DNA of 64,000 nt from Datnioides undecimradiatus. Lineage: Eukaryota > Chordata > Actinopteri > Lobotiformes > Datnioididae. The notes beneath the pieces were generated by a model that did no database searches, was not told where the DNA came from, and saw only the letters and a program-made list of their open reading frames with translations. The translations under genes were made by a program, and so were the position numbers. This document shows positions 39,601-64,000 of this stretch, piece by piece. How positions within the stretch are numbered: the stretch's first letter is position 1; each line of letters opens with the position of its first letter. The stretch is taken from positions 4,588,001 to 4,652,000 of the forward strand of contig WARS01000012.1 of NCBI GenBank assembly GCA_008933995.1, written 5' to 3'.

Positions 39601-41501
39601 GCCCCGAAGCCCATGCGGAGGTTACTGGTGGTGCGGTTCATGGCTTCAGCCAAGCCTTTGCCCAGCGTCCTCAGGCGGAAGAGGTCATCATTCATGGAGT
39701 AGGAGAGATCCATGAGGTAGTAGAGATCCACAGGGTAGTCCTCTACCTGACGCACCTTCACGGTGAAGCGTTTGGCATCATCTGAAAAACAGGTTACAGA
39801 AATGCACTTTTTAATTGTCTAATTTGTTTAATGTATGGGTATCTTCACTAAGACATTACTCATATTAATGTTTGATTTCAGAGGCAGGACATGTGTTTGA
39901 CTTCTCCCCAGTATAACTTCCCTGTAACTTCTTTCTTTACATCAGAACGTCACAAACAACAAAATGTTGAGCCCTACCTGGCCTGAGGGTGATGTGTAAT
40001 TTCTGGGGTTTGATCTGAGTGACGTCTTGCGTGGCCCCCGCTGCCTTGTTGCTGAGGGGCCGGTCCTCTATCACCTGTAGTTTGCTGGCTGGAGACTCCA
40101 GGGCTGATGGAGCACAACCCGCTGCCACCAGGTTACTCTTCAGGTCACAGCGGGACAAACTGGCAACCCCCTGGCCAAAGTCCTGAAATAAGAGCCATAT
40201 TTTTGAATTTACAGAATTGCCATCTGTAATAAAGCTGTGCTGAGAGAGAAGTGCAGATTGGAATCATCTGAGGATAAAACGTGACCAAATATGGTCCAGA
40301 ACATCAATACTTTCTATTAAACATCTCTTAAAATGAGAACTTTCCAAAAAAAACTCTTAACTTCAAAGGCACATACCATGTTAAAAAAAATAAAAAAGCC
40401 TATCTGAACACCTTCTGATAGTTCATCCAGAACTTTTGAGCATGAAGAAGTCTCAGCAATAAACTCTAGCACTTAGGCTGAAGTCATCCTGGGAAAATTT
40501 TGCACTTGAGTGAAAGGTTGAGTATGCCGACTCCCACAGTTTTACAATATTAAATCATTGAGCTCATTAGCTTGAACCAGAAAATATGACTACATCCTTA
40601 CGTAGTCAAACAAGTTCAGGCACTGCAACTAAAGTGCCAGAATTCAAACCCATACAGAATTCAGTCTAGGGAGCATAGATTTGACTTTAAAAAGGCACAA
40701 GGTAATTCATTTGAACTTCCTTGATGTTCTGAATGCATTCTTCTTTACAGAATACTGGGCTAATGAGGAGCTTTGTACCACCCTGCACCCGCCCGGCTGG
40801 CAGAAGACTCATTGCTTAAATGAAGTGAAGTGGAAAAGGAACCCACCTCCTGGAAGCACCATGCACAGCTGGGGTGCACAGCCAGACATTGCTTGCATGT
40901 GCTGGCCCCTCTGGAAGTGCAGACATTTGAACCTGTAACCAAAAGAAGACTAATTTCTCTAAAAGTACAGTTCTTTTATATCAATGTTAATGTAATGGGG
41001 GTTACACCTAGTAGTTTATGAATTATTTCATGACCGTTTTGATTAAGTACAATACGTTTTGCGTTTGACATCAGAATTGTAGTTAATTTTCAATAAAAAT
41101 GAAGACAGAGCAAATGAAACTGAGTTAGATTTAAAGAAATTACATCATCAGACCCATCTGAGACGTTTTCAGGTGTTGGGTTTGTTAAAGCTTTTTCTTC
41201 TACACACATAATGAGACCATGTGTATTTCGTCACTGTCACACATAATGAATAATTTCCAAAATCAAAGAAAGAAACCTATCAGTTACTGTAAAATAACTC
41301 TGACACCCTCAACTGGACAAGTTACCAGGACAGACATATTGACAACATTACTTTAAAGTCTTTCCAGAAGCTTGTCTTAAATGCATCATCTGTCTTCGTC
41401 TGCACTTTTTGGTCAGAATTAGGCTACAACCTACCGCAGACGCTTGTTACTCCAGTAAAGATCAGAATCAGTAATATCCTTTGCGTCGGGAGAGCACCCA
41501 T
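23947..41501 (-). CDS. itgb3: Integrin beta-3
   Basis: Complete gene. Exons in transcript order: 41501-41435, 40932-40847, 40182-39978, 39781-39529, 37804-37642, 37398-37240, 37065-36970, 36032-35943, 35433-35299, 33873-33429, 29315-29093, 29011-28911, 27984-27865, 24866-24700, 24015-23947. All phases agree; 2379 nt, 792 aa (human 788). The protein pairs with alpha-IIb or alpha-V as a plasma-membrane receptor for RGD ligands such as fibrinogen and vitronectin. Order of parts: signal peptide (about 1-22), PSI domain, hybrid and beta-I domain with MIDAS DLSYS (D144), cysteine-rich EGF repeats, beta-tail, membrane helix about 722-744, and a cytoplasmic tail with NPLY and NITY. Identity as beta-3 rests on near-identity in many blocks, for example [15 protein letters not shown] and [13 protein letters not shown]. 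Whether it is the itgb3a or itgb3b duplicate cannot be told here. Confidence 0.95.
24443..24485. repeat. (GT)n microsatellite
   Basis: About 21 uninterrupted GT units in the last itgb3 intron. It is flanked on the left by further imperfect TG runs. Confidence 0.95.
28693..28869. repeat. Long inverted repeat (76-bp arms) in an itgb3 intron
   Basis: Left arm 28693-28768 and right arm 28794-28869 are reverse complements at 74 of 76 positions, around a 25-base loop. It lies in the itgb3 intron 27985-28910, with the right arm ending 42 bases from the exon at 28911. The arms include GACTTGGTTATATGTCTTTG and GTGAAACGTCTTCAAAGAC. I recognise this as a fold-back repeat common in teleosts, but family membership needs a search. 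Confidence 0.88.
28911..33873 (-). other. itgb3: itgb3 hybrid/EGF-repeat exons
   Basis: Exons 33873-33429, 29315-29093 and 29011-28911 encode the end of the hybrid region and the four cysteine-rich I-EGF modules of the leg. Repeated patterns such as [22 protein letters not shown] and [14 protein letters not shown] are clear. The large 445-base exon matches the single large exon expected in vertebrate ITGB3. Plus-strand frames over these exons are shadows. Confidence 0.88.
30575..30602. repeat. (GT)n microsatellite
   Basis: About 14 GT units in the 4.1 kb itgb3 intron (29316-33428). The rest of that intron shows no exon-like signal. Confidence 0.9.
38070..38470. repeat. Degraded interspersed repeat, copy A
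   Basis: This part of the itgb3 intron (37805-39528) contains blocks such as GCTGTGAGGCTGTTCTTTGG, CTAACATACTCACAATGACA and GTACCAAATTTCAGG. These resemble a widespread noncoding teleost interspersed repeat that I recognise. A related copy appears at about 48870-49210. Boundaries are approximate. Confidence 0.45.
39036..39208. mobile_element. Short nonautonomous element with 14-bp terminal inverted repeats
   Basis: TAAAGGAATAGTTT (39036-39049) and AAACTATTCCTTTA (39195-39208) are perfect reverse complements bounding a 173-bp noncoding unit in an itgb3 intron. The ends and interior (AGTCTCCTGGCTGCAACATA, TTCCCCAAAATGTAAAACTA) fit a short teleost element whose copies end in CTATTCCTTTA. No open frame and no clear target-site duplication were seen. 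Confidence 0.6.
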
Positions 41502-41720
41502 CCTGGTGCGGGCTCTCTGTGAGGACGGAGCCTGCCAACGAGCTCTGCTGTAAGTAGAAACGAATGAAGAAAAAAGTTTCTTCATGTGCAATCGACACAA
41601 CTCCAAATAGAGTCAAATATCCTCAAGCCACCACCCCACCCCACTTCGCATCCACAGATCTCATTATCATACTATTGCCGGAGTGGGCGGGATAAGTGCC
41701 GCATCCAAAGCTGTGAGGTT
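41502..41720 (-). promoter_or_regulatory. itgb3 5' untranslated region and proximal promoter
   Basis: Sequence just upstream of the itgb3 start codon. A GC box (GGGCGGG, 41685-41691) directly abuts a GATA motif (GATAAG, 41691-41696) about 190 bp upstream of the ATG. GATA factors drive platelet/thrombocyte integrin genes in vertebrates, so this site is plausible, but function is inferred. The transcription start is not defined. Confidence 0.4.
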
Positions 41721-43960
41721 GTTATTTTAGTGCAGGGCAGGTCTGAGCATCAAATATATGACTTTATGTACCGGCTGGCATGTTGTTTTGTAATGTGTTT
41801 GTTTGTTTTACATAATGGCGCATAAGATGTAATGCAACAATTAGGGGTTAAAACATGTAGCAGATTTTAATGAAAAAAAAAGATTTTAAAAAAATAAACA
41901 GAAAAAATGCTTAAAAACTAAATTCAGTTTTATTGTTTGTACATTTTATTGTACTATCCAAATAAGCAATCGCATTCATATGAAGATGCAACTTTAACAG
42001 AGTCTGTAGAAGATTTACCTTAGCGTACAACGCCCACTAGCGGACACAAGCTGCAAGGACAAGTGTTAGCACCGCAGGACTTGTTGGTAGGTGTCAACAC
42101 TTAGGCTGCTGCTTGACAAAACGCCATTCGTTTCTTTTATTCGAGCTACAAATGATCGAATAATGACTTTAAATGTGCTTTGAAGTAAAACTTTACCTGG
42201 TATTTCACCAGGCCAGACCTTCAAGCCTAAACAATAAGGGTTTACAAATGTACATCTGGTTGTTGTTTGTAATAAAATGGGCGCTTTTGGAGGCAGACAG
42301 ACTCACTGTCGGCCAACATAGAATTTCTCTTGTTTCTTTCCAACAGGGTTGAAAGAAGTATTTAGATACTTTATTCACAATACTAAAATACTCTATTACA
42401 AGTAATAAGAATCTGTAATGATAAAAGTACTGAAGTATTATTAGAAACGTGCTCTAATTGTCAAAAGTCCAAGATTTCTTCATACAAAAAGCTAGTAGCT
42501 AGTACCTTCAGTTCACAGACAAATACAGCTCAGTAAAAATGTAGTGGAGTTGAAGTCTAAATCAGTCTGAATAAAGTGCGAGCAGGATAAAAACAGTGCT
42601 AAAGTAAATGTAATTAGTTACTTTCCACCACTGAGAGCCACTCTGACCTATAACATTTGTTAATAACCAGAGTTGACTTGAATGAAAGTAAATACTGGAC
42701 TGAATCAAAATGCCTGTGCCACATAGATATTTGATTTTACAGGTTGGTATGACAGTATTGCTGAACAATTCATCATTTTTGTATGTTATTCTGAAACAAT
42801 CCAATCACCCTTCATCCCACCCCGTGTCCATAGCTGTTGTACCGTTTACATCCACCAGATGTCAGTTTCACATAATATGTGGCCTCTGGAAGCCAAAGAA
42901 TGATGCATCTGCATGCGTGAGGATCACATAATCCTTAAATTTGACTCATTTAACATTTTTTCCACATTTTTTTGCCATTTTGTTAAGAATGATTATGAAC
43001 ACCAAAGCCTTAAATTAGTTGAAGGGTTCATGAGGCTGCTGCAGGGAAAATGCGTATAAAAGTAGTTGAGATGGTTGAGGAAAGCAACACATTTTATTCA
43101 TAAAACCAGGGCTATGTAATAGATGCCTGCACAACTTAAACAGAAAACATTGCTAATCCTTAGTATTCCCATTTGTTTCCACAGTCACTCAAGGTTAAAA
43201 TTCAGTTTGACCCAGACTGGATGCCCAACGTTTTGACTCCGAGAGTCTGAACTTGTCCTTAGATGTTTTCAACATTTCAGGGCCAGTGACAAGAACGGCC
43301 CTTTTAATCTTGTTAGCTGAGGGATGTTTTTTTTTCTTTGGAACATTTCCCTTTTGCTCAACAAACTTGGTTTATTTGCATCTTGCTTGGGATTGTTTCA
43401 TTGAGCTGAAAGTTGCAGCTGAGTGCCACTGGCGTGTCAGTGAGATGTGAACGGGACTGGCGAGCGGAGAGGAGCCTTGAGGCACAACCACATATAAACA
43501 GTGAAGGAGAAGGAACACAATCGTTAGCAGAGTCAAAGTGGATGCATCCAAAGCAGAACCAATTTACATTACTTGTCAATCAGGAGGGCAGTGATGGCAC
43601 ATGCTGTTTAAATGTAAGAAGGTTCTGCTGCACATTGTGGGGAGAATCACTAACAGAGAGGTAGTTTTCATGGAACTAAACCACAGGGCTGCCTAGTTGG
43701 TCTTTGTTTTTGTCTGAGTCTCTGTCTTCATGTCCTTTCCTATCCTCTCCATCTTTCTTCTCCATCGTTGTCAGTTGTTCTTCTTCATTTTGCCTCCTTC
43801 CTATTGAACCTCCAGTTGCTCAATTTTCCATCTGCAGCTCTTTGTCTTGCTTCACGTTTGCCTTTCCTTCTCCCTTTTTTGAAGCTTCCACACACAGTTG
43901 CACAACTTTCTGCGATGGAAAAGCTCCTCTTTTCTCCAGCAGGTTTGACTGACAGCACCC
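41721..43960. other. Intergenic spacer between divergent itgb3 and cpn1
   Basis: AT-rich DNA with no supported exon. The open frames in it are short and lack splice-site context or recognisable protein sequence. Nothing further could be identified. Confidence 0.6.
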
Positions 43961-43966
43961 CTTGCT

Positions 43967-43992
43967 TGTGTGTGTGTGTGTGTGTGTGTGTG
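43967..43992. repeat. (TG)n microsatellite
   Basis: Thirteen TG units, about 860 bp upstream of the cpn1 start codon. Confidence 0.92.
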
Positions 43993-44088
43993 GAGGGTGC
44001 ATGTGTCTTGGCATCAACCTGTGTCTTTCAGAAGTTTAATTGCAGCATTTGGTCTTTCTTCTCTTAGCCATAAGAGCATGAGTGTGCA

Positions 44089-44090
<2 letters not shown>

Positions 44091-44122
<32 letters not shown>

Positions 44123-44146
44123 CACGTGTGTGTGTGTGTGTGTGTG
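44091..44146. repeat. (TG)n microsatellite, interrupted
   Basis: Two TG runs joined by CGTGCACG. Together with the CA run at 44244-44271 it forms a long potential inverted repeat upstream of cpn1. Confidence 0.92.
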
Positions 44147-44243
44147 AATGCAGTTTCAAGGAAACAGAGCAACAAAACCAGCCCAAAGGTTGCGAAAGAG
44201 CTTTCACACTGATTCATCAGAGGAGTGCAGGCACACGTGCATG

Positions 44244-44271
44244 CACACACACACACACACACACACACACA
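44244..44271. repeat. (CA)n microsatellite
   Basis: About 14 CA units, complementary to the TG runs 100 to 280 bp to the left. Confidence 0.92.
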
Positions 44272-44856
44272 GGGGTTGTGTGTTGACTTAAGAGTTAATG
44301 AATGGATGATTGAGGGCTGCAGGGGTTGGGGAGAGCAGTGCCGTGGAAACAACCCCTCTTTCCCAGGAAGGGAGTATAGAACAAGGGTTAGAGACAAAGA
44401 AAGGGACAGAAAATGAGTGTCTCAGAGACAGAATGAAATTCAGATTGTGTATGCAGAGAGCTGAGGGGGCCGTGGGGCGAACTACTTGAAGCAGAAGTAC
44501 TCTAAGCGCCAATAAAGCAAGTAGCATGTACTTGACAAGGACCCAAAGGGAAAGAGAGAGGGAGAGAAGCAGCTGTTGTAGGAGGAGAGTGAGACAAAGA
44601 AGGAGCAGGGGGCTGTCCTTACTTGCTCTTCAGAGTGAGGACTGTATGTGGGAGGAGGCAGAGGGAGTGCAGGGGAAAGAAGAGGACAAGAGAGGAGAAG
44701 AGCAAGCAGGGAGTAGGAAGTATGTTTGGTGTGTAAGGAGATAAGCATACATCTCAAAGTGTGTGAGTGTTTTGCATAGTTTCAGGCAGCCTCCTCTCAA
44801 GCCTTCTCCCTCCTCTCTTCTCAACTCCTGTGCTGCACAACTTGGGCTGAGGGACC

Positions 44857-59243
<14,387 letters not shown>

Positions 59244-59660
59244 GACATGGACAATAATGTAGAACACACACAAACATGCACACGCACATATACTGAAATC
59301 CCACATGAAACACACACATGCACACACATGAAACACACACATGAAACACACACATGCACACACATGCACACACACACACACACGCACACACACACACATA
59401 CAAATTATGGAAATGATAATTGACCATAATATATGTATGTAATTTTACCTTTGTAGTCCTATGATTATGTATTTCAATTCTTTGTGTTCTGGTTTGTGTT
59501 TTTTGTGTGTGTGTCTGTATTAAGGAAATGTTGTGTATTTATGTAACAGTGTTAATTTGTATGAACACAGCTATCCTGTATTTGTAAAGGACATTTTTTG
59601 TTTTTGATTACTATGATTTGGTGAAAAATGAAAGTGAAAATAAAAGAATGTTTTGCTGTC
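59244..59660 (+). other. cpn1: cpn1 3' untranslated region with CA-rich tract and poly(A) signal
   Basis: After the stop codon a CA-rich minisatellite (59262-59399) alternates ACACACATG and AAACACAC units. A canonical AATAAA lies at 59639-59644, placing the mRNA end near 59660. The CA tract would therefore be within the mature message. Confidence 0.65.
59262..59399. repeat. CA-rich microsatellite/minisatellite
   Basis: Imperfect (CA)n with a recurring unit close to ACACACATGAAACACACACATG, seen about three times. The Cys/Val-rich frames over it are artefacts. Confidence 0.88.
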
Positions 59661-60790
59661 ATTATATTCTATCTCTGCATATTGTCTTTCTGATTTATTT
59701 TCCCTGTTTTCTTGTGGTCTTTGTCCTTGCACAGTATCATTAATAATGCTAATAATTATCATATTTAGTTTTTCAATCCACCCTAAAGCACACACATGAA
59801 GACAAAATGAAGTCTAAAGATGGCAAGAATAACAGCAGGAGACGTCAAAGCCAATTAACAAACATGAAGAACAGTAAATATCATTGAAGACCCAGTTACA
59901 CATTTGTAGTTTATGTTTAAACAAAAGTGGTTTGATAAAGATTTAACTCAACTTTTACTGTTAATCGGTGAGCTGTGTTCACTGCTGATGTTAAATGAGA
60001 GTATTAAGATATTGAAGATATTGAACAGTAGATGTCGCTGCTGCGCAAGAAAAGATGACTTACCCTGTACTATAAGCTGAATTTCCAGACAACAGCAGCA
60101 AATATTACCACAGTTCACCAATCACACTAGCAACTTGGTCTGACTACATGATTGTCAACCCTGTTCAGTACTACTCTTTGTACCAGAGCTGCAATGATTA
60201 GTTGATTAACTGATTAATTATTAATAATTAAGTTTACAGAAAGTTTATAAGCAACTATGTGATAACTGTTTAAGTTTATAAGCTTTAAACTACTTAAAAA
60301 CCCAGAGATTCTCTGGTTTTACATTGTAGCTGAATATAAGATTTAGATGGTTGGTTGAGCAAAATAAGACATTTGAACTCTGGGTTCTAGGGTATTATGA
60401 CCCTCACATCCTGCTGTTTTCTCATATTTTATAGACCAAATTTTCATTAATCTATAATGAAAATAATTGTCGTGGCACTACTTTGTCCACTAAGCTGCTT
60501 TTCCATCTGATGAACAATAAAGTATAGCTGATACTTCAGTTACAGACTGTAGTTTAATGTATAGAATTTTCTTATAGCTCACTTGGATCCAGTGTACTTA
60601 TACTGTTTTGACTTTATATCTTGATCTTAAACTTAAAGTTAAACTCTGATATAAAAGAAATTTGAACTACATTAACTGTCTGCAACTGTTCCAAGAAAAA
60701 CACTGGCATATTAGCAAAAAAAGATTAAATAATTTGATTGTACATGACAGGATTGACTTTTTATCCATTGTGCACTATCATTTTACAATT

Positions 60791-60993
60791 TTAGCGCTCC
60801 ATTTTACAAAGATCTGTGAACGCAAACCAGATCCCACTGTTTCCGGGTGGTTCGGTCCTGCTGCTGACTTTTGCTATGAGGTGAGAAGGCAGATGATACA
60901 CGCAGCACACGCTGAGGTTAAGGCTGACGTGCTGCTCTGTCACAAGACTGAGCCTCAGCTCCCTGGAGGTGGCAGCAAAGGACAGGATGACGT
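60791..60993 (-). CDS. Possible terminal exon of an unidentified gene
   Basis: On the minus strand an acceptor (TGTTCTAACAG) precedes an open frame of 67 codons ending in TAA at 60793-60791. It begins with a split codon and then VILSFAATSRELRLSL and ends SGIWFAFTDLCKMER. The G+C content is clearly above the surrounding AT-rich DNA and the composition looks protein-like. I do not recognise the protein. No upstream exon could be linked with confidence; a minus-strand ATG at 62235 in CpG-containing sequence is a possible 5' partner. This may be a real last exon convergent with cpn1, or chance. Confidence 0.35.
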
Positions 60994-63900
60994 CTGTTAG
61001 AACAATGCACAATAAAGTAGAATAAATGGCCATATTTGTCATCATTAGTATCAGCTTAATTAAAGAACTCCAGTTTTGCATTTGTAAATGTGTTTCTGTT
61101 GTATAAATGTATGATTGTTGATATGTTAGATCCACGAGTGCTTATTTAGAAAGTGCACTATTTTAATTCTTTTTACTTTTTTATTGCTGCAGATTAAAAC
61201 TTTACTTTGATCTACTTTTAACAACAAAGGGACAAAAATACGTTTAATTATTGAACTGTATGGTAACTTTCATGGATTGGAAATTTACGTGATCCAGTGT
61301 TTTCACAGTTTCCAGGAGAATGATCCTCCAAACTAAAATCAAGAGGCCCTTTTCAAACTGGACACTTCAACTTGTTTTTCCCTGTGCCATTCACAAACAC
61401 CACAGTAGAGTACAGAATGCAACAATAGTCTCTCTCTGACCAACAGGAAAGAGGAAAAGCGCACTTCACCTGGCACTCTTTGAATTTATGACAGTGATGT
61501 AAAGGTTTCCTGAAGATACTCATGGAGTCACACAAACACAAAGATGGAGTCGCACGCACACAAAGATGATGTCAAATGGCCATTTTACACTTGTAGGTGT
61601 GCCGAAGATGTTTAAACAAGAAAATCTACCTGTTCTTCAAACCTAAATACAACTGCTGTGCTATTGTTGCTAATAACACATCTAAGAATCTTAAAACTAG
61701 ATAGACAGATTGGCATATTATAAATTCAACATTAGAATAGTACAAAAGACCTAGAGTAGTGGATGAAAGGCAAACACTACACCAAACCTCACATATGAAC
61801 TGCAAGTTATTTGACATTATAGTCAAGTAACCTCAAAGACCAAATGTCATGATAGTCATTCAGTTACTGACATCAGTACAGTCTCCACATTAAATGAGTT
61901 TTCATTTTCATGCCTACTCCAACACTTTGTCACTGCGGCTGATCTTTCACAGACCAGCCACAATAGGATGATTGTATGACAGCCAATGTATTCTCTGCCT
62001 ACATTATAGTGACGATCAACTGGCAGCAAATATTGAAAGACAACAAGAGACCCACATACTGCCCCTGAATGAAAGTGGCCACTGTGAGGAGAGACAAAGC
62101 CGGCATTTCATACACAGTCCCTGATCTGGAGTGTTCCCAGTGTGTGTGTGACGGCTTGCACTTGTATTTGCGCACACTTAGTTGGCCAAATGTGGCGTCA
62201 ATGAAGCCCACCAGCGATCCTACAGAGCCAGACATCTCCTACACGGACTAACCCACGTACACTGAGTCAGAGTTTACGGTGAAGCTCTATGGCGTTGGCG
62301 GAGCTTATCGGAAGTTACAGAACAGCCAAGCTGACAATGAACTAACTAAGAAATGCACTTAAAACAAATGTACTTTTTGTAGTTGTGGAAAAGTTGACGT
62401 TTTGAGAGATACATGGTTTGATAGTAGAAAATGGTAATACAATGGCATGTTTAAGTATAATGGTATAATATATTGGGTAATATATTATTATGAATGCAGG
62501 TTGGTGTGGTGTCCATGTACTATATATTAACTCATTTTCAGTCAGTTGTATATAGAAATATCCTTAAAACCTATATACCGATAATATTTTTATTATATAC
62601 AAGTCACTTGTATGCTTACATACTGTGTATAGCTCTGCCACTATATGCTAATTAACACTGATAGAGAGTCATAAGCAATACGCAAACATCCAATACCTGA
62701 ATTTAAAGCCTAACAAGTCTGGTGCATTGCTTCTCCCTATATAACGATGCTTATCTGTATTAAATCTGTTGAATAAACAAACCAACAAACAGAAAATGAG
62801 CATTTGTTGTTTCAGCTAACACTGATATAAATAGATTGGTTGGTTGACATATTAATTGCGTGTTCTTTATGGAGATTTACAAAAACAAAAATGGAATTAA
62901 AAAAAAATTTTGATGAGATTCTGGAGGTTTTACCCTTCTTGTAGTGAATAATACACTATAACTACAAGGTTAACACATGCCAAACTGACACTATGTAGTA
63001 TGTTGGTACATAAAGAGTGTGCAGGTATGTGTGTATATGTGACTGTGACATGTTTTCACATGTGTTTTGGTGACCTCTCCTCTATCTTTTCCTTTTCCGT
63101 GCCGAGACTTGAAGCCAAATGCATCCAACTGACTTTGTTTCCTGCCATTGTTCTGCACATACAAGATCACATATGAGGAAGCTTGTCATTACTGCAGACG
63201 CAGCAAAAAACTACAGTCTGTGTTTCACACCACAACATGCACTGGCCATGGCTGAGAGAAGGGTTAGCAAACGTATAATCCCTCACGCAACAACTGTGAT
63301 TTTCTCTCTCTAAAAAAAGGTTTTCATTGTCTTAATGACGCCAAACGAAAGAGGTGCAATTTGAGAGTGAAGCCACAGAGCAGAATACAGGTTACAGGAA
63401 GCTTAAATCTTTTTCACACCATTTAGCTACTGTGACTTTCTTTACTTTCTTTATGCAGTAAAAAGGTTTGGACAAAACAAACATATATATTATACATCTA
63501 AAATTCAGAACATGTGGTTGAATTTAGTCAAATGACATATTGTAGTTCTAAATAACACATTACTGAGAATTGATTCAGATCCAAAATTAGACAATGTAAC
63601 TTCTTCAAACTATTGCGAACAGTATTCGGTCTGGGTGGGGTGGACAGGCCAAACATGTACTGACCAACACAGGAATGAGATAATAAAATGAGGAAATGTT
63701 CATGTTAATTTTCTCTGCCACAAAAAGGGTGAGCTGCTTTCTCATTGTGTGGATTTCACAAGCAACAGATGATATTATCATTGAAGTTGGTTAATGTATG
63801 TATTGTATGTTAGGCCGAGCTATCTATTTGTTGTCAGCATGAATGATAGGAATACTTGGGTCCTAAACTTGATTAGAAGTATTAATAACCCAGTGTACCA

Positions 63901-64000
63901 CAAGTAAAAGTGCTACACTCAAAGTGTCACTTCAGCAGAAAAGTCTACTTAGAATACTGAAATTATCAGTGGAATGACAGAAAATTAATCCACAACTGTT
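60994..64000. other. Distal region without a confirmed gene
   Basis: AT-rich DNA with no convincing exon chain. The segment at about 62000-62330 is richer in CpG and has a minus-strand open frame starting MSGSVGSLVGFIDATFG at 62235. It could be the 5' end of the unidentified gene whose last exon may lie at 60791-60993. The remainder to the right edge shows nothing that I can assign. Confidence 0.4.

Larger units (their letters stand above)
35943..39781 (-). other. itgb3: itgb3 beta-I (ligand-binding) domain exons
   Basis: Exons 39781-39529, 37804-37642, 37398-37240, 37065-36970 and 36032-35943 encode most of the beta-I domain. The metal-site motif DLSYSMNDD (from D144) supplies MIDAS and ADMIDAS ligands. 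The specificity-determining loop is CFSINTTC (202-209), where human beta-3 has [40 protein letters not shown] and [10 protein letters not shown] are strongly conserved beta-integrin blocks. All metal-binding residues that I can identify are kept. Confidence 0.9.

Noticed and set aside
44014-44397. 127-codon minus-strand frame rich in Cys, Val, Thr and His
   Set aside because: It is produced by the (TG)n/(CA)n microsatellites upstream of cpn1.

Overview
The window is vertebrate nuclear DNA, almost certainly from a ray-finned (teleost) fish. It has GT-AG split genes with short exons. It carries recognisable orthologues of vertebrate proteins, abundant (GT)n/(CA)n microsatellites, and several short inverted-terminal-repeat elements of a type common in teleost genomes. 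It holds four complete gene models and the 5' part of a fifth. I built the exon chains by reading splice sites and checking that the phase carries through every junction. No bacterial, phage, CRISPR, rRNA or tRNA features were seen.

Layout. Positions 1-1368 (minus) hold the first 219 codons of brca1, including the complete RING finger; the gene runs off the left edge. Positions 3388-7458 (plus) hold complete becn1 (Beclin 1, 447 aa), head-to-head with brca1 across about 2 kb of putative shared promoter. Positions 9285-19059 (minus) hold complete tlk2 (Tousled-like kinase 2, 20 coding exons, about 700 aa), tail-to-tail with becn1, with a noncoding first exon near 20541. Positions 23947-41501 (minus) hold complete itgb3 (integrin beta-3, 15 exons, 792 aa). 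Positions 44857-59243 (plus) hold complete cpn1 (carboxypeptidase N catalytic chain, 9 exons, 448 aa), divergent from itgb3. From 59.7 to 64 kb only one weak exon-like signal (60791-60993, minus) was found.

The genes do not form a pathway. brca1 (DNA repair), becn1 (autophagy PI3K complex), tlk2 (chromatin assembly kinase), itgb3 (adhesion receptor) and cpn1 (plasma peptidase) share only conserved linkage. Four of the five have human counterparts on chromosome 17q; CPN1 is on human chromosome 10. The most interesting leads are a candidate in-frame cassette exon in tlk2, the brca1/becn1 bidirectional promoter, a 31-nt brca1 microexon, two strong fold-back repeats inside introns, and an altered integrin beta-3 C-terminus. 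I found no convincing evidence of a novel multi-gene biological system.
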